Positions 7,458 through 15,842 are shown, numbered from the stretch's first letter. The stretch is DNA of 64,000 bases from Desulfocurvibacter africanus subsp. africanus DSM 2603 (GCF_000422545.1 NZ_AULZ01000022.1:1-64000); one strand, 5' to 3'. The notes: generated by a model not told the origin, from the sequence alone. Program-made: numbers and translations.

Positions 7458-8270
7458 TCAGCGGCCCTTGGAGGCCAGCATGTCCCTGCCCGCCGCCAGG
7501 AAGAAGAATACAGAAGCCACGGCGATGATGGATGCGCCCGAGGAAAGGTTGAAATGGTAGGACAGGGCCAGGCCGCCAAGGCAAAAGGCCAGGCTCAGCA
7601 CCACGGAGCGAAGCATCATGCCTGCCAGGGAGCCGGCCTTGCGCTCGGCCAGGTAGGGCGGGATGGTCAGCAGGGCGATGACCAGGATGAGCCCCACCAC
7701 GCGGATGATCATAACCACGCTGACAGCGATCATGGCCAGCAGCAGGTAGTGCAGCACGGTCACGGGCACGCCGCGGGTGCGCGCGAACTCCGGGTCGAAG
7801 GACAGGGCCAGCAAGTGGCGGTACAGGAGCAGCACGAGACCGGTCACGACAATGTCCAGGCCGGCCATGAGCAGCAGTTCGGAGTGCGGCACGGTGAGGA
7901 TGGAGCCGAACAGGAAGGACATGAGCTCCACGTTGTAGCCGGGCGTAAGGTCCAGCAGGATGATGCCCAGGGCCATGCCCGCGGCCCAGGTCACGCCGAT
8001 GACCGTATCGGCCCGCTCGCTGCGGCGCAGGGTGGCAGCGGCCATTAGCCCGGAGGTCATCAGAGTGAAGCCCAGGGTGGTGGGCAACACTGGCCAGCCC
8101 ATGAAAAAAGCCAGGCCGACGCCGCCGTAGGCCGCATGGGCCACGCCGCCCGAAAGGAAAACCACGCGGTTGACCACCACCAGCGCGCCGATGATGCCGC
8201 AGGCCACCGAGGCCAGCGCGGCGGCCAGCAGGGCGTTCTGCATGAAGCCGAAGGACAGGGCTTCAAACAT
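7458..8270 (-). CDS. Zinc/manganese-type ABC transporter permease
   Basis: 270 residues starting at the ATG at 8270 (MFEALSFGFMQNALLAAALA), overlapping the ATPase gene by 8 bases. Member of the ABC-3 (ZnuB/MntB) family: about eight membrane segments, the conserved LVVVNRVVFLSGGVAHAAYG loop near the N-terminus and a late VVGLILVIALLTIPPYLAE segment. Takes divalent metal ions across the inner membrane with its ATPase. No periplasmic binding protein gene is adjacent. Metal specificity cannot be read from the sequence; ZnuB is the best guess. Confidence 0.88.
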   Translation of the reverse strand: MFEALSFGFMQNALLAAALASVACGIIGALVVVNRVVFLSGGVAHAAYGGVGLAFFMGWPVLPTTLGFTLMTSGLMAAATLRRSERADTVIGVTWAAGMALGIILLDLTPGYNVELMSFLFGSILTVPHSELLLMAGLDIVVTGLVLLLYRHLLALSFDPEFARTRGVPVTVLHYLLLAMIAVSVVMIIRVVGLILVIALLTIPPYLAERKAGSLAGMMLRSVVLSLAFCLGGLALSYHFNLSSGASIIAVASVFFFLAAGRDMLASKGR

Positions 8271-9069
8271 GGCGCTTCCCGTGGGGCGGAACCATGATGC
8301 CGGGCAGGCCGTGAGCAAAGGCCATGACAGGGCATTTGTGGCCGTCATGGCCGCCGTACATGAGTTCGAGCATAGCCGTGGTCAGCTCCGGTCCGGGGTG
8401 GTAGTGCAGCCGCTTGTTCACGCAGGCGATGGCCGTGACGCGCGAGGCAACGATGGACAGGTCGTGGCTGACCACGACCACGCTGACCCTGTCGCTCAGT
8501 TCAGCCAGCAGTTCGTAGAAGCAGAAACGCGCATGGGCGTCCACGCTGGCCGTGGGCTCGTCCATGAGCAGAAGGTCGGGCCCAGAGGCCAAAGCGCGCG
8601 CGATGAACACACGCTGGCGCTGGCCGCCGGATAGGGCTCCGATGCGCCGGTCCGCGCAGTCGGTCATGTCCACTAGGGTCAGGGCCTCCATGGCTCTGTC
8701 GCGCTCGGCGGAGGAGACGCGCAGGCCGAAGCTGCGGGCCGTGGCCAGGCCCATGAGCACGACGTCGAGCGCCGATACGGGAAAATCGGGACGGATGTTC
8801 GTGTACTGCGGAACGTAGCCGATGGAGCCACTGGTCTGGGCAGGCGGAGCATTGAATACGCGCACCTGGCCTGCGTCGGGCCGAATGAGTCCCAGGATGA
8901 GCTTGACGAGAGTGGTCTTGCCGCCGCCGTTGGGGCCGAGCACGGCCAAGTAGTCACCGCGGCGCACGGTCAGGTCCACCCCTTCCAGGACCTTGTTGGC
9001 CCCGTAGGAGAAGTCCACGCCCTGCAGCTGGGCGATGATTTCGCCCCTGTCCTTGCCTGCCGTCACCAT
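8263..9069 (-). CDS. Zinc/manganese-type ABC transporter ATP-binding protein
   Basis: 268 residues from the ATG at 9069 (MVTAGKDRGEIIAQLQGVDF). Walker A is GPNGGGKTTL, the signature is LSGGQRQR, Walker B is LLLMDEP and the switch histidine is in VVSHDLS. The C-terminal tail is rich in His/Cys (YHPGPE, MYGGHDGHKCP, FAHG), common in metal-type transporters and possibly metal sensing. The open frame continues to 9123, but that extension would read through a palindrome that looks like an operator, so the internal start is preferred. Operon with the permease downstream. Confidence 0.9.
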   Translation of the reverse strand: MVTAGKDRGEIIAQLQGVDFSYGANKVLEGVDLTVRRGDYLAVLGPNGGGKTTLVKLILGLIRPDAGQVRVFNAPPAQTSGSIGYVPQYTNIRPDFPVSALDVVLMGLATARSFGLRVSSAERDRAMEALTLVDMTDCADRRIGALSGGQRQRVFIARALASGPDLLLMDEPTASVDAHARFCFYELLAELSDRVSVVVVSHDLSIVASRVTAIACVNKRLHYHPGPELTTAMLELMYGGHDGHKCPVMAFAHGLPGIMVPPHGKRHV

Positions 9070-9106
9070 GCTTGTGTACCCCGCGTCGCTGACATGCGGG
9101 CATTGT

Positions 9107-9123
9107 ATGCAACCGAGTTGCAT
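9107..9123. promoter_or_regulatory. Candidate operator of the metal ABC genes
   Basis: Palindrome ATGCAA-CCGAG-TTGCAT, 38-54 bases upstream of the ABC ATPase start and in the gap after the GAK operon. Size, symmetry and position suit a dimeric repressor such as a Fur/Zur-type metal regulator, but the sequence does not match a consensus I can vouch for. Confidence 0.4.
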
Positions 9124-9153
9124 AAGCTGTCAAGGAGGGAGGCTAGGGGCGTA

Positions 9154-10350
9154 TCAGACCAGCGAGAGCAGGTATTCGAGCACGCGCTCCTCGTCCAGGT
9201 AGGGCGCGCTGCGATCGGTAACCAGAGGGGCATCGATGACCGTCAGACCATAGCTCCTGATCTGGTCCAGGTCCGAGGCCGGACCGTAGCTGCCGTGCCT
9301 GGTGTCCACGAGCAGGAAATTGAGCAGGCTCTCGTGCGAAGGGGGCTTGGCGCAGCCGCGCTCCAGGTAGTCTAGCAGGGTCCGCACTTGGTCCGGCAGG
9401 GTCATGCCGCACTGCTCCGGGTCCGTGCCCAGATTGGGGATGTAGACCTTGGGGCAGCGGTTGGCGGCCACGGACTCGCCGACACCGCGCGGCAGCAGGT
9501 TGGCTACCAGACTCGTGTAGAAGCTGCCCATGGGATAGCAGATGAGGTCTGCCCCGGCGATAAGCGAGGCCGTCTTGTCCGGGATCGCAACTTCCGTAGG
9601 CTGCGGATCGTCAGCGTGCTCCGTGAGGAATATGCGTTTGACAGGAACGCTGATGGGCTGGGTTTCCTTGCCGGTGAGCAGATGCTGTCCCATCAGGACG
9701 GAACCGTCCTCCAGCTCGGCCACCAGGTGCAGGGGGTTGTTGACCACGGGCCGCACTTGGCCGCGCGCCTCGACCAGCTTGGAGAACAGATAGATGACCG
9801 GGTCGATGTTCCGGTCGTAGTTGAAGTAGCCGCCCGTGAGGATGAGGTTGCCGATGCTGGCTCCGCGCAGGTCGAACCCCTCGGGCATGCGCTCGACGAA
9901 GAAGCGCAGGTGCGTGCGGATGATCTTGCGCATGGGGTCGGGCACGCGGGCCACCAACTCGTCATCGCCGCGCAGCATGGACTCCAGGCGCTCGCGCAGG
10001 GCCTGTGGAGCGGCGTCACGAGGCAGGCGACAGGCGAACAGCTCGTAGGTCTCGGGAGCGCCCATGACCGTGCGGTCGGCCAGGGCCATGAGCCGGTTGC
10101 GTAGGTCGCCCACGGCCGGCATGTCGAAGGCGGCGCGCAGCTTGGCCGAGGAGCCGCCGGAATCGAAGGGCGTGATGAGGTGGATGGAATTGTGCGTGTA
10201 GTCGATGATCCTGCGCGAAAGGGCCTTGAGGGCCGTGCCGCCGGTGAAGAAGAGCACCTTGGGCCCCAGCTCCGGCGCGCGCAGAAAGCGGGCCAGCTTG
10301 ATGGGGTCGGGAAGGGTGGTCGTGCGGCTGACGAGGATGCGCATAGTCAT
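9154..10350 (-). CDS. CofD/YvcK-related protein of the GAK system
   Basis: 398 residues from the ATG at 10350 (MTMRILVSRTTTLPD); the frame upstream lies inside the neighbouring gene and is a shadow. It belongs to the CofD/YvcK superfamily (2-phospholactate transferase and the UDP-sugar-binding YvcK): VLFFTGGTALKALSR is the phosphate-binding loop, LITPFDSGGSSAKLR and AVGDLRNRLMALAD follow, as in YvcK. Further landmarks are GNLILTGGYF and LICYPMGSFYTSL. I recognise this variant as the CofD-related member of the uncharacterised GAK gene set. It is the last gene of the operon, 13 bases after the HPr-kinase-like gene. Substrate unknown. Confidence 0.85.
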   Translation of the reverse strand: MTMRILVSRTTTLPDPIKLARFLRAPELGPKVLFFTGGTALKALSRRIIDYTHNSIHLITPFDSGGSSAKLRAAFDMPAVGDLRNRLMALADRTVMGAPETYELFACRLPRDAAPQALRERLESMLRGDDELVARVPDPMRKIIRTHLRFFVERMPEGFDLRGASIGNLILTGGYFNYDRNIDPVIYLFSKLVEARGQVRPVVNNPLHLVAELEDGSVLMGQHLLTGKETQPISVPVKRIFLTEHADDPQPTEVAIPDKTASLIAGADLICYPMGSFYTSLVANLLPRGVGESVAANRCPKVYIPNLGTDPEQCGMTLPDQVRTLLDYLERGCAKPPSHESLLNFLLVDTRHGSYGPASDLDQIRSYGLTVIDAPLVTDRSAPYLDEERVLEYLLSLV

Positions 10351-10363
10351 GGTGCTTGCAATT

Positions 10364-11470
10364 CTAGGTCCGGGCTGCCGAGGCGTCCAGGAAATCACGC
10401 AAGTACTTGGCCGCGGCCTCGAAATCCACTCCGCCCGACAACTCAAGCACGGGGCAGCCTCGCAGCAGATCGAGGTAGGACTCGGACGTGAAGCCGGGCT
10501 CCAGCGCGGGACCGTCGGCCTCATAAAACAGGCCCACCTGCTTCATGAAGGCCGGGTGCAGGTCAGGCCGCTTCGCAAGATCCACCTCGCGCACGGACAG
10601 CGGCCCGCCGCCGCGCCGCCAATTGAGCAGCGCAAGACCGGCCAGGCGCGCCTTGAGCCTGTAACGGCCGGGTCCGAAGCATTCGTCGATGAAGGCATCG
10701 TACTTGCGCTCCAAGCTCCACAGAGCGTCCGCGTCCATGGAAAGGAATTCCTCACGCTCCCTGGGCGTGACAACCGTGCGCAAGGATTCGTTGTGCACAA
10801 TGGTGCCGGGGTTTATGCGCGGCATCTTGGCCAAGCCGTACATGGCTAATCCATCAGCCTCGCGGCGGGCAATGACGCGGTCGTTGCTCACGAAATCCGT
10901 GCCCAGGCGCATGACGTGCAGGGCCAGGGTGGACTTGCCCATGCCCGCGAAACCGGCGATAGCCAGTCCCGTGTCGCCGACCGAGACGCCTGCCGCATGG
11001 AACAGCAGACAGCCGCGATTGACCTTCCATTCGATGAAGCGGTTGTTGATGAAGTTGACCACCTGGTTTTCGTTGGCCAGGCAGGGACCCACCGCCAGGT
11101 TGAAACCGCCGCCGAAGAGAAAGAGCATGTTTGTCAGCCGCTTGCGCACTATGCGGCCGTCCGCGAGATCGATGTACTCTTCCTTGATCCAGGCCTTGCC
11201 GGGCTCGGGCTGTTTGGGCATGTAGACCAGGCCCAACTCGGGGCTCGCGGATTCGATGGCCATGATCGCGATGTCGGCTTGGCCTGATGCGCTGCTCAGC
11301 CCTGGTGCGGCCAGGAAGTCGCGGAAATAGACGGCGAGCTTTTCGCGCAGGGCCGAGCTGTTGGTATGTACGCGCACGAGCACCTGGCCGAAGTTCAAGG
11401 CCAATGCGTGTGCAGCGGGATGAGCGTCCAGTAGGGGCGCGGCCAAACCGCGCAGGAAGGCCGTGTTCAA
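10364..11470 (-). CDS. HprK-related kinase (GAK system, type B)
   Basis: 368 residues. The start is TTG at 11470, overlapping the ATP-grasp stop as TTGA, so translation is probably coupled. The C-terminal half carries an HPr-kinase-like P-loop, GFAGMGKST (residues ~173-181), followed by FVSNDRV, which corresponds to the Asp-rich strand of HPr kinase/phosphorylase, and MPRINPGTI. The N-terminal ~150 residues (LALNFGQVLVRV, YIDLADGRIVRKRL) are family-specific. HprK phosphorylates a serine of HPr; this relative probably phosphorylates a protein or small molecule within its own operon, which is inference. Fits the HprK-related kinase B family as I remember it. Confidence 0.85.
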   Translation of the reverse strand: MNTAFLRGLAAPLLDAHPAAHALALNFGQVLVRVHTNSSALREKLAVYFRDFLAAPGLSSASGQADIAIMAIESASPELGLVYMPKQPEPGKAWIKEEYIDLADGRIVRKRLTNMLFLFGGGFNLAVGPCLANENQVVNFINNRFIEWKVNRGCLLFHAAGVSVGDTGLAIAGFAGMGKSTLALHVMRLGTDFVSNDRVIARREADGLAMYGLAKMPRINPGTIVHNESLRTVVTPREREEFLSMDADALWSLERKYDAFIDECFGPGRYRLKARLAGLALLNWRRGGGPLSVREVDLAKRPDLHPAFMKQVGLFYEADGPALEPGFTSESYLDLLRGCPVLELSGGVDFEAAAKYLRDFLDASAART

Positions 11471-12342
11471 GCCAGTTTCCGCAACACGTGTTCCACGAAC
11501 AGACCTGCGGCGTCGATGTCGTTGGCCTCGAGCAGGCCCCGGAAGCCGCCGAAAGCCGAGACTTCATAGACCTTGGGTCCGTCCGGAGTCTCGACCACAT
11601 CCACGCAGGTGAAGTCCAGGTCGAACAGGGCTTGGGCGCGTCCGGCCAGCGCGATTATTTCGGGGCCTGGCTCGCAGGCAGCGTACTTACCGCCCGAGCG
11701 TGTGGTGGTGTTCCAACTGTCTTCGCTGCCCTGGCGGGCGTAGGTGGCCACGTATTCGCCGCCCAGGAAGGTCACGCCCAGGTCGCGGCCCGCGTGGTTA
11801 ACAAACTTCTGAATGTACATGACCTGGTTGCCGCGCGCCTTGAAGACCTCTACCTCGGTCCAGGCGCCCGGTCCGGCCTCGATGACGGTCATGCCCCGTG
11901 CCTTGGTGCTGAACAGCGGCTTGAACACGGCCTTGCCGTAGGTTTCCACCATGGCCACTGCTTCGGCCACGCTTTCGGTGGCCGTGGTCTCGGGCATGGG
12001 AATGTCGCCCAGGCGCAGGCCCACGGTACAGGACAGGCGGTCAACCAGCTTGATGATGCTGCAGGGCTTCGAGAACACGGGCAAGCCCCGTCCGTACAGG
12101 AAACGCAGCATCTCAAGGCGGTCCAGGATGTCCGGAGAGTAGGCCGGAGCGATCTTTTTGATGATCAAGCCGTCGAGCTTGGACAGGTCGTGGCCGCGAA
12201 AGAACACCGTGCCCCTGGTCAGATCCAGGCGCGCCTCGGCCATATCCACCAAAAGCGCGAAGCCAGTGCGCCGGGCCACGGCCTCCACGAGCCGCTGGGA
12301 AGACCAGCCGCGCGGATCGCCGATGACTGCTATCTTTTTCAT
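11467..12342 (-). CDS. ATP-grasp enzyme of the GAK system (RimK-like)
   Basis: 291 residues from the ATG at 12342, with AGGAAGG as ribosome site. An N-terminal Rossmann-like part (MKKIAVIGDPRGWSSQRLVE) precedes an ATP-grasp fold related to glutamate ligases such as RimK: AVFKPLFSTKARGM is the ATP-binding lysine strand, IQKFVNHAGRDLGV the central element, and VYEVSAFGGFRG replaces the usual E-V-N Mg2+-binding motif (EVS here). Such enzymes form an amide or similar bond between a carboxylate and an amine using ATP. Placed between the PhoU-kinase fusion (16 bases upstream) and the HprK-like gene (4-base overlap). Confidence 0.87.
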   Translation of the reverse strand: MKKIAVIGDPRGWSSQRLVEAVARRTGFALLVDMAEARLDLTRGTVFFRGHDLSKLDGLIIKKIAPAYSPDILDRLEMLRFLYGRGLPVFSKPCSIIKLVDRLSCTVGLRLGDIPMPETTATESVAEAVAMVETYGKAVFKPLFSTKARGMTVIEAGPGAWTEVEVFKARGNQVMYIQKFVNHAGRDLGVTFLGGEYVATYARQGSEDSWNTTTRSGGKYAACEPGPEIIALAGRAQALFDLDFTCVDVVETPDGPKVYEVSAFGGFRGLLEANDIDAAGLFVEHVLRKLA

Positions 12343-12358
12343 GATCCTTCCTTGCATA

Positions 12359-13996
12359 TCAATAGGACAGCACGGCGTCAGGCAGCCGGAACTCCTCAAG
12401 GGGACATTCTTCCGCGTGGGCCAGGACCTTCTCCAGCAGGTATACGCCGCGCAGCAGCATGCTCTTGGCGAAGCGTTTGTTGAGCTCGAAGCGCGTGGAG
12501 GTGATGAACGACCTGGCCAAGCCAAGGCAGAGTCGGGCCTCGAAGGTCGTGTCGCCGTGGCGCTTGGCAAAGGCGCGCGCGAACTTGAGGAACTCGGCGC
12601 TCACGTAGTCGATGCGCTCGCGGGCGTCTCGGCTGAAGATGGGCAGCCGGTAGTTGGAGACCAGGAACACCGAGACGTCCTGCAGATAGTCCGAATCCGT
12701 GGAACGGTGCAGATCGATGTAGTGAATGCGTTGCGTTTCGTGGCTGTACACGATGTTGTTGATGTTGAAGTCGCCGTGGATGAAAACGGTGAAGGGCGAG
12801 GCCACACGGCTGCAAAGCTCGCTGGCCCGCTCCATGAGCGCATCGGTGGAGGGCGCGACTATGCCGCAGAAGGCGCGTCGTCCGGTCTGAAAATCGGGAT
12901 GCAGATGGTAGACGTCGGTCATGCGCGCCAGCGCCTGACGCATGAACGAGGCCGGCGCGGGCTGGTTTTTGAGGGTGGCCTCCCATAGTTCGCTCACGGT
13001 CTGGGTGACCAGGAACAGAGCGTTCTCCAAGACGTCGTGCTCGGCCGTGAGCACCAGGTCCTGGAAGGTGCAGCCGCCCAGGTATTCGATGAGCAGGCTG
13101 ACCGAAGCGCCCTCTTCCTGCAGGGCCTGCACCTTTGGCGGCAAACCGGGCATGATGGCTTCCCAGCGCTCGATGCTGGCCTTTTCCTGCAGCAGCTTCT
13201 TGCGGTTGCCTTCCTTGAAGATGAGGCTCTGCTTGACGCCTTTTTCGTCGTCCTGGGGCTTGTTGACCTTGCCGATGCGACAGCCCGAGCGCGTGCCCCA
13301 GATGGACTCGAATTCCACGTGAGCCGGCACCGCGTCCTCGCCCCTGGATCCCAGGGTCTCGCGCAGGGCGTTGTACTGGTGGATCTTGAACTTGTCGCCG
13401 GTAATGGAAAAGATGATGGCCTCGCCCACATTCAACAGCGCGTCGCCCATGCGCTCCAGATAGCGGAAGATGAACAGGGTGGTGACCAGGTTGCCAGTCT
13501 CGCTGCCCGAGCGCAGCTCGCCCAGAATGCGGTCGAACTGCTGCTTGTACATGGAATCCAGGGTGAATTCCGCGCGGCAGATCTTGAAGGCCAGGGACAT
13601 GTCCTGCCTGGTCAGGGCCGAGTGCACCCGATCCAGGGCGGTCAGCACCTCCTGGAAGAATGGCCGGTAATCGTACTTCTGAAAGAACGCCGGCTCGGAA
13701 AGGTGCGGCGTCTGGCGCGCCACGTTCACGCAGTGGTCGGCTAGCCGTTCAAGGTTGGAAGTGACAACATTGAGGGCCCTGATGCGGTCCACGTTGCGCT
13801 TGCCGAGGGGCTGCCTGTGGATGTGCGAGAAGCAGTCGTTCTCGATGACGCTCTTCAGATTGTCGATGTAATCGTCACGACTCTCGATGGACTCGATGGA
13901 CACGGTTCCTGGAGTGTCGAGAAGTCGCAGAGTGCTCTCCACCTGCTTCATTACCTCCAGGATCATGAAGCGGAAATTTTCTTCCAGAACCTTCAT
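12359..13996 (-). CDS. PhoU domain fused to aminoglycoside-phosphotransferase-like kinase
   Basis: 545 residues. Residues ~1-215 form a PhoU-type helical bundle with two repeats whose signature helices are NVVTSNLERLADHCVNVA (about 76-93) and FRYLERMGDALLNVGEAI (about 177-194). Residues ~225-545 are an APH/choline-kinase-like domain: SLIFKEGNRKKLLQEKASIE (Lys/Glu region), the catalytic HGDFNINNIV (His407, Asp409, Asn414) and the DLH metal motif at ~428-430. PhoU proteins bind metals and modulate phosphate uptake, so the fusion links a phosphate-signalling fold with a small-molecule kinase. Its ATG overlaps the amphi-Trp stop (ATGA). I see no stop or shift at the junction; the fusion looks genuine. 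Confidence 0.88.
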   Translation of the reverse strand: MKVLEENFRFMILEVMKQVESTLRLLDTPGTVSIESIESRDDYIDNLKSVIENDCFSHIHRQPLGKRNVDRIRALNVVTSNLERLADHCVNVARQTPHLSEPAFFQKYDYRPFFQEVLTALDRVHSALTRQDMSLAFKICRAEFTLDSMYKQQFDRILGELRSGSETGNLVTTLFIFRYLERMGDALLNVGEAIIFSITGDKFKIHQYNALRETLGSRGEDAVPAHVEFESIWGTRSGCRIGKVNKPQDDEKGVKQSLIFKEGNRKKLLQEKASIERWEAIMPGLPPKVQALQEEGASVSLLIEYLGGCTFQDLVLTAEHDVLENALFLVTQTVSELWEATLKNQPAPASFMRQALARMTDVYHLHPDFQTGRRAFCGIVAPSTDALMERASELCSRVASPFTVFIHGDFNINNIVYSHETQRIHYIDLHRSTDSDYLQDVSVFLVSNYRLPIFSRDARERIDYVSAEFLKFARAFAKRHGDTTFEARLCLGLARSFITSTRFELNKRFAKSMLLRGVYLLEKVLAHAEECPLEEFRLPDAVLSY

Positions 13997-14280
13997 ACAT
14001 CATTCGCCCTTTTGCCGGGCTTGAGCACCAGGGGGTCCTGTGTGTTCTGCCCCTCTTGAGGGCACTCCTTCCAGCGCAGCTTGATGGCCAATTTGCGTTC
14101 GTCCTCGCTGACCTTGGCCTCGAAGATAAAGTCGATGAGCCCCTGGGGCGAAAGCACGAGCGTCTCGCCCTTGTGGCTGATTTCGATATGGCCTTGGCGG
14201 ATGCCCTCGGTGAGGCTTTCCAGGTAGGCCACTATGGCCTCCCTGTCCTGCAGGGCGTCGTAACGGAACCGGTTGGACAT
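13993..14280 (-). CDS. amphi-Trp domain protein (GAK system)
   Basis: 95 residues, small and soluble. The sequence contains EAIVAYLESLTEGIRQGHIE, then GETLVLSPQGLIDFIFEAKV and the late Trp in KLAIKLRWKE, which matches the amphi-Trp domain (named for an amphipathic strand pattern ending in a conserved Trp) found in halophiles and in GAK loci. The ATG at 14280 has GGAAG upstream. The tail overlaps the PhoU-kinase start by 4 bases. It may be a carrier or substrate protein for the enzymes of the operon; that is inference. Confidence 0.82.
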   Translation of the reverse strand: MSNRFRYDALQDREAIVAYLESLTEGIRQGHIEISHKGETLVLSPQGLIDFIFEAKVSEDERKLAIKLRWKECPQEGQNTQDPLVLKPGKRANDV

Positions 14281-14344
14281 GCACGCTTCCTTAGCGGGTT
14301 CGGTGGTGGTGCGGCCGTATGGACCGCGATGCGTCTGGCCTGCC

Positions 14345-15547
14345 CTATGAGGTCAGTCGGGCGCGATATTCCTCGATGATGGAGGCTCGGCTGACGCCTT
14401 GAACGATGAGGTGCTTGCTGATGGACAGATCCTCCCAAGCAGGCTGCAGGCCAACCTCGCGGCCTCCTTTTTCGGGGTCGCGCAGTTCCGGGGCCTTGAG
14501 CTTTTCACCCATGTGGCAGTCATCGCCCATGAACACGAGCACGGGCCGGTCAGTGCGTCCGCGCAACCTGTTCTGGCGCTGCACCGCGGTGATGAGGAAC
14601 TCGGTGTACTCGCGCGACTGCGGGTTCCAGACCTCGATGCCGTCCACGTCATAGTCGGCCAGCAGGATGGGCCAGAACTGCTCGGGGTGCGGGATGACGA
14701 TGCCCGCGCCCAGGGAGCGGGCCTCCTCGATGATCTCCGAGGCTCTGTAGAAGTAGGTCAGGGAGAAATGCTCCTTGACCACTTCCTTGGCCGCCTTGAG
14801 GAAAACCTGGGCCTTGTTTACGATACGGTCGTCGTATAAAGCGCGCAGCTCCTCGAAGAAGTTGCTCACGAGCTTGTTCTTGATGGATTCCTTGGGAGTC
14901 GTCGCCCAGTTGTTCTCGATGAGCTGCTGGAGCTTGGCCACGTGGATGCGCGTGAAGGCGACGATATCCTCGTCGGAGTTCGTCTTGCCGGCGGCTCGCT
15001 GAACGCGGTCCTCGAAGATAGGGTCCAGCACAGTTTGAATGTATTCGAACAGTTGCGAGGAGCGGTACTTGAAGGTGTGCGCCAGCATGTTCCTGAGCAC
15101 CGTGGCCTCGCGCACCTTGGCCTCCTCGAAGTGCAGAAGAAGCTGCACCTTGCGCTTGAAGCCGCGGGAGTAGCAGTCCACCTCCACACCGGCGAAGCCG
15201 CCCAGGCTCAGGAGCGTGTTGTGCTGCGTGGGGATGATGAGCTGGTCGCCCCGGTTGGGATAGAGCTTCTGCATCCGGCCCACGATGAGATCCATTGGCA
15301 CGTGTTCCGGGTGCCAGTGCACGGCCAGGATCTCTTCCTGCTGGGGGAAGCTGCGCTCGGGGACGAGCACGCGCTGGCGCTCCACCTCGGTCAGTTCGCT
15401 GCTGGTACAGCGCAAGAAGGCCTCCTGATCCCAGGAGGTGACCTCCCGGGGGATGGCGTCCAGTTCCAGGCTTTGGCAGCGGCCGTCCCGGTTTTTGTTC
15501 ACGCTGAGGAGTCCCATGGTATGAGAATGTGCAGACAAACGGTCCAT
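14345..15547 (-). CDS. PHP-superfamily metal-dependent hydrolase, first gene of the GAK operon
   Basis: Up to 400 residues. The PHP metal ligands appear in order: HWH (residues ~77-79, in EEILAVHWHPEHVP), His in IPTQHN (~109), Glu in VEVDCYS (~122), His in VIPHPEQFW (~287), GIEVWNPQSREY (typical PHP strand, ~303) and the closing D-x-H in GDDCHMG (~343-345). These bind a trinuclear metal centre in phosphoesterases and DNA-polymerase PHP domains. A helical insertion (~140-260) separates the early and late motifs. The true start may be the ATG at 15517. Substrate unknown; 64 bases before the amphi-Trp gene, same strand. Confidence 0.75.
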   Translation of the reverse strand: MDRLSAHSHTMGLLSVNKNRDGRCQSLELDAIPREVTSWDQEAFLRCTSSELTEVERQRVLVPERSFPQQEEILAVHWHPEHVPMDLIVGRMQKLYPNRGDQLIIPTQHNTLLSLGGFAGVEVDCYSRGFKRKVQLLLHFEEAKVREATVLRNMLAHTFKYRSSQLFEYIQTVLDPIFEDRVQRAAGKTNSDEDIVAFTRIHVAKLQQLIENNWATTPKESIKNKLVSNFFEELRALYDDRIVNKAQVFLKAAKEVVKEHFSLTYFYRASEIIEEARSLGAGIVIPHPEQFWPILLADYDVDGIEVWNPQSREYTEFLITAVQRQNRLRGRTDRPVLVFMGDDCHMGEKLKAPELRDPEKGGREVGLQPAWEDLSISKHLIVQGVSRASIIEEYRARLTS

Positions 15548-15605
15548 GTCACAATATCATTGAGCACGGATCTGCTGTCTTGAGCCCGCCAGCCAGGGCA
15601 TAACC

Positions 15606-15842
15606 TTACTGGCTGGTCCGTGCCCGCCTGTAGCGGGAGTGGCACTCCTTCCCGAGGCTGTCAAGTTCCACGGCCGCCTGGACACGGCGACGATGCAGCC
15701 CTCGCCTGCCGCCAAAGGCCAGCTTGTCGCCCAAAACCTTTAAAGGGCCTTTGCCTGATCGAGGACCAAGACAAAGCGCCTGCATTTCTGCCCAGCTATG
15801 GCTACTCGGCAGCATGGTCCCTCGCCACGAGAGGAAAAGCAT
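15606..15842 (-). pseudogene. Probable IS3 transposase fragment
   Basis: A 78-codon minus-strand frame whose middle reads LKVLGDKLAFGGRRGLHRRR, resembling the helix-turn segment of IS3-family OrfB (the pattern ...R-x-x-YGYRR-...). A similar stretch (CTTTGGC context) occurs in the decayed IS3 copy at ~61.1 kb. The rest of the element is missing, so this is a small remnant in the 515-bp gap between the GAK operon and pitA. Confidence 0.4.

Noticed and set aside
6532-8048. Long plus-strand frames opposite the membrane protein and ABC permease
   Set aside because: Gln/Glu/Gly/His-rich shadows of hydrophobic minus-strand genes.
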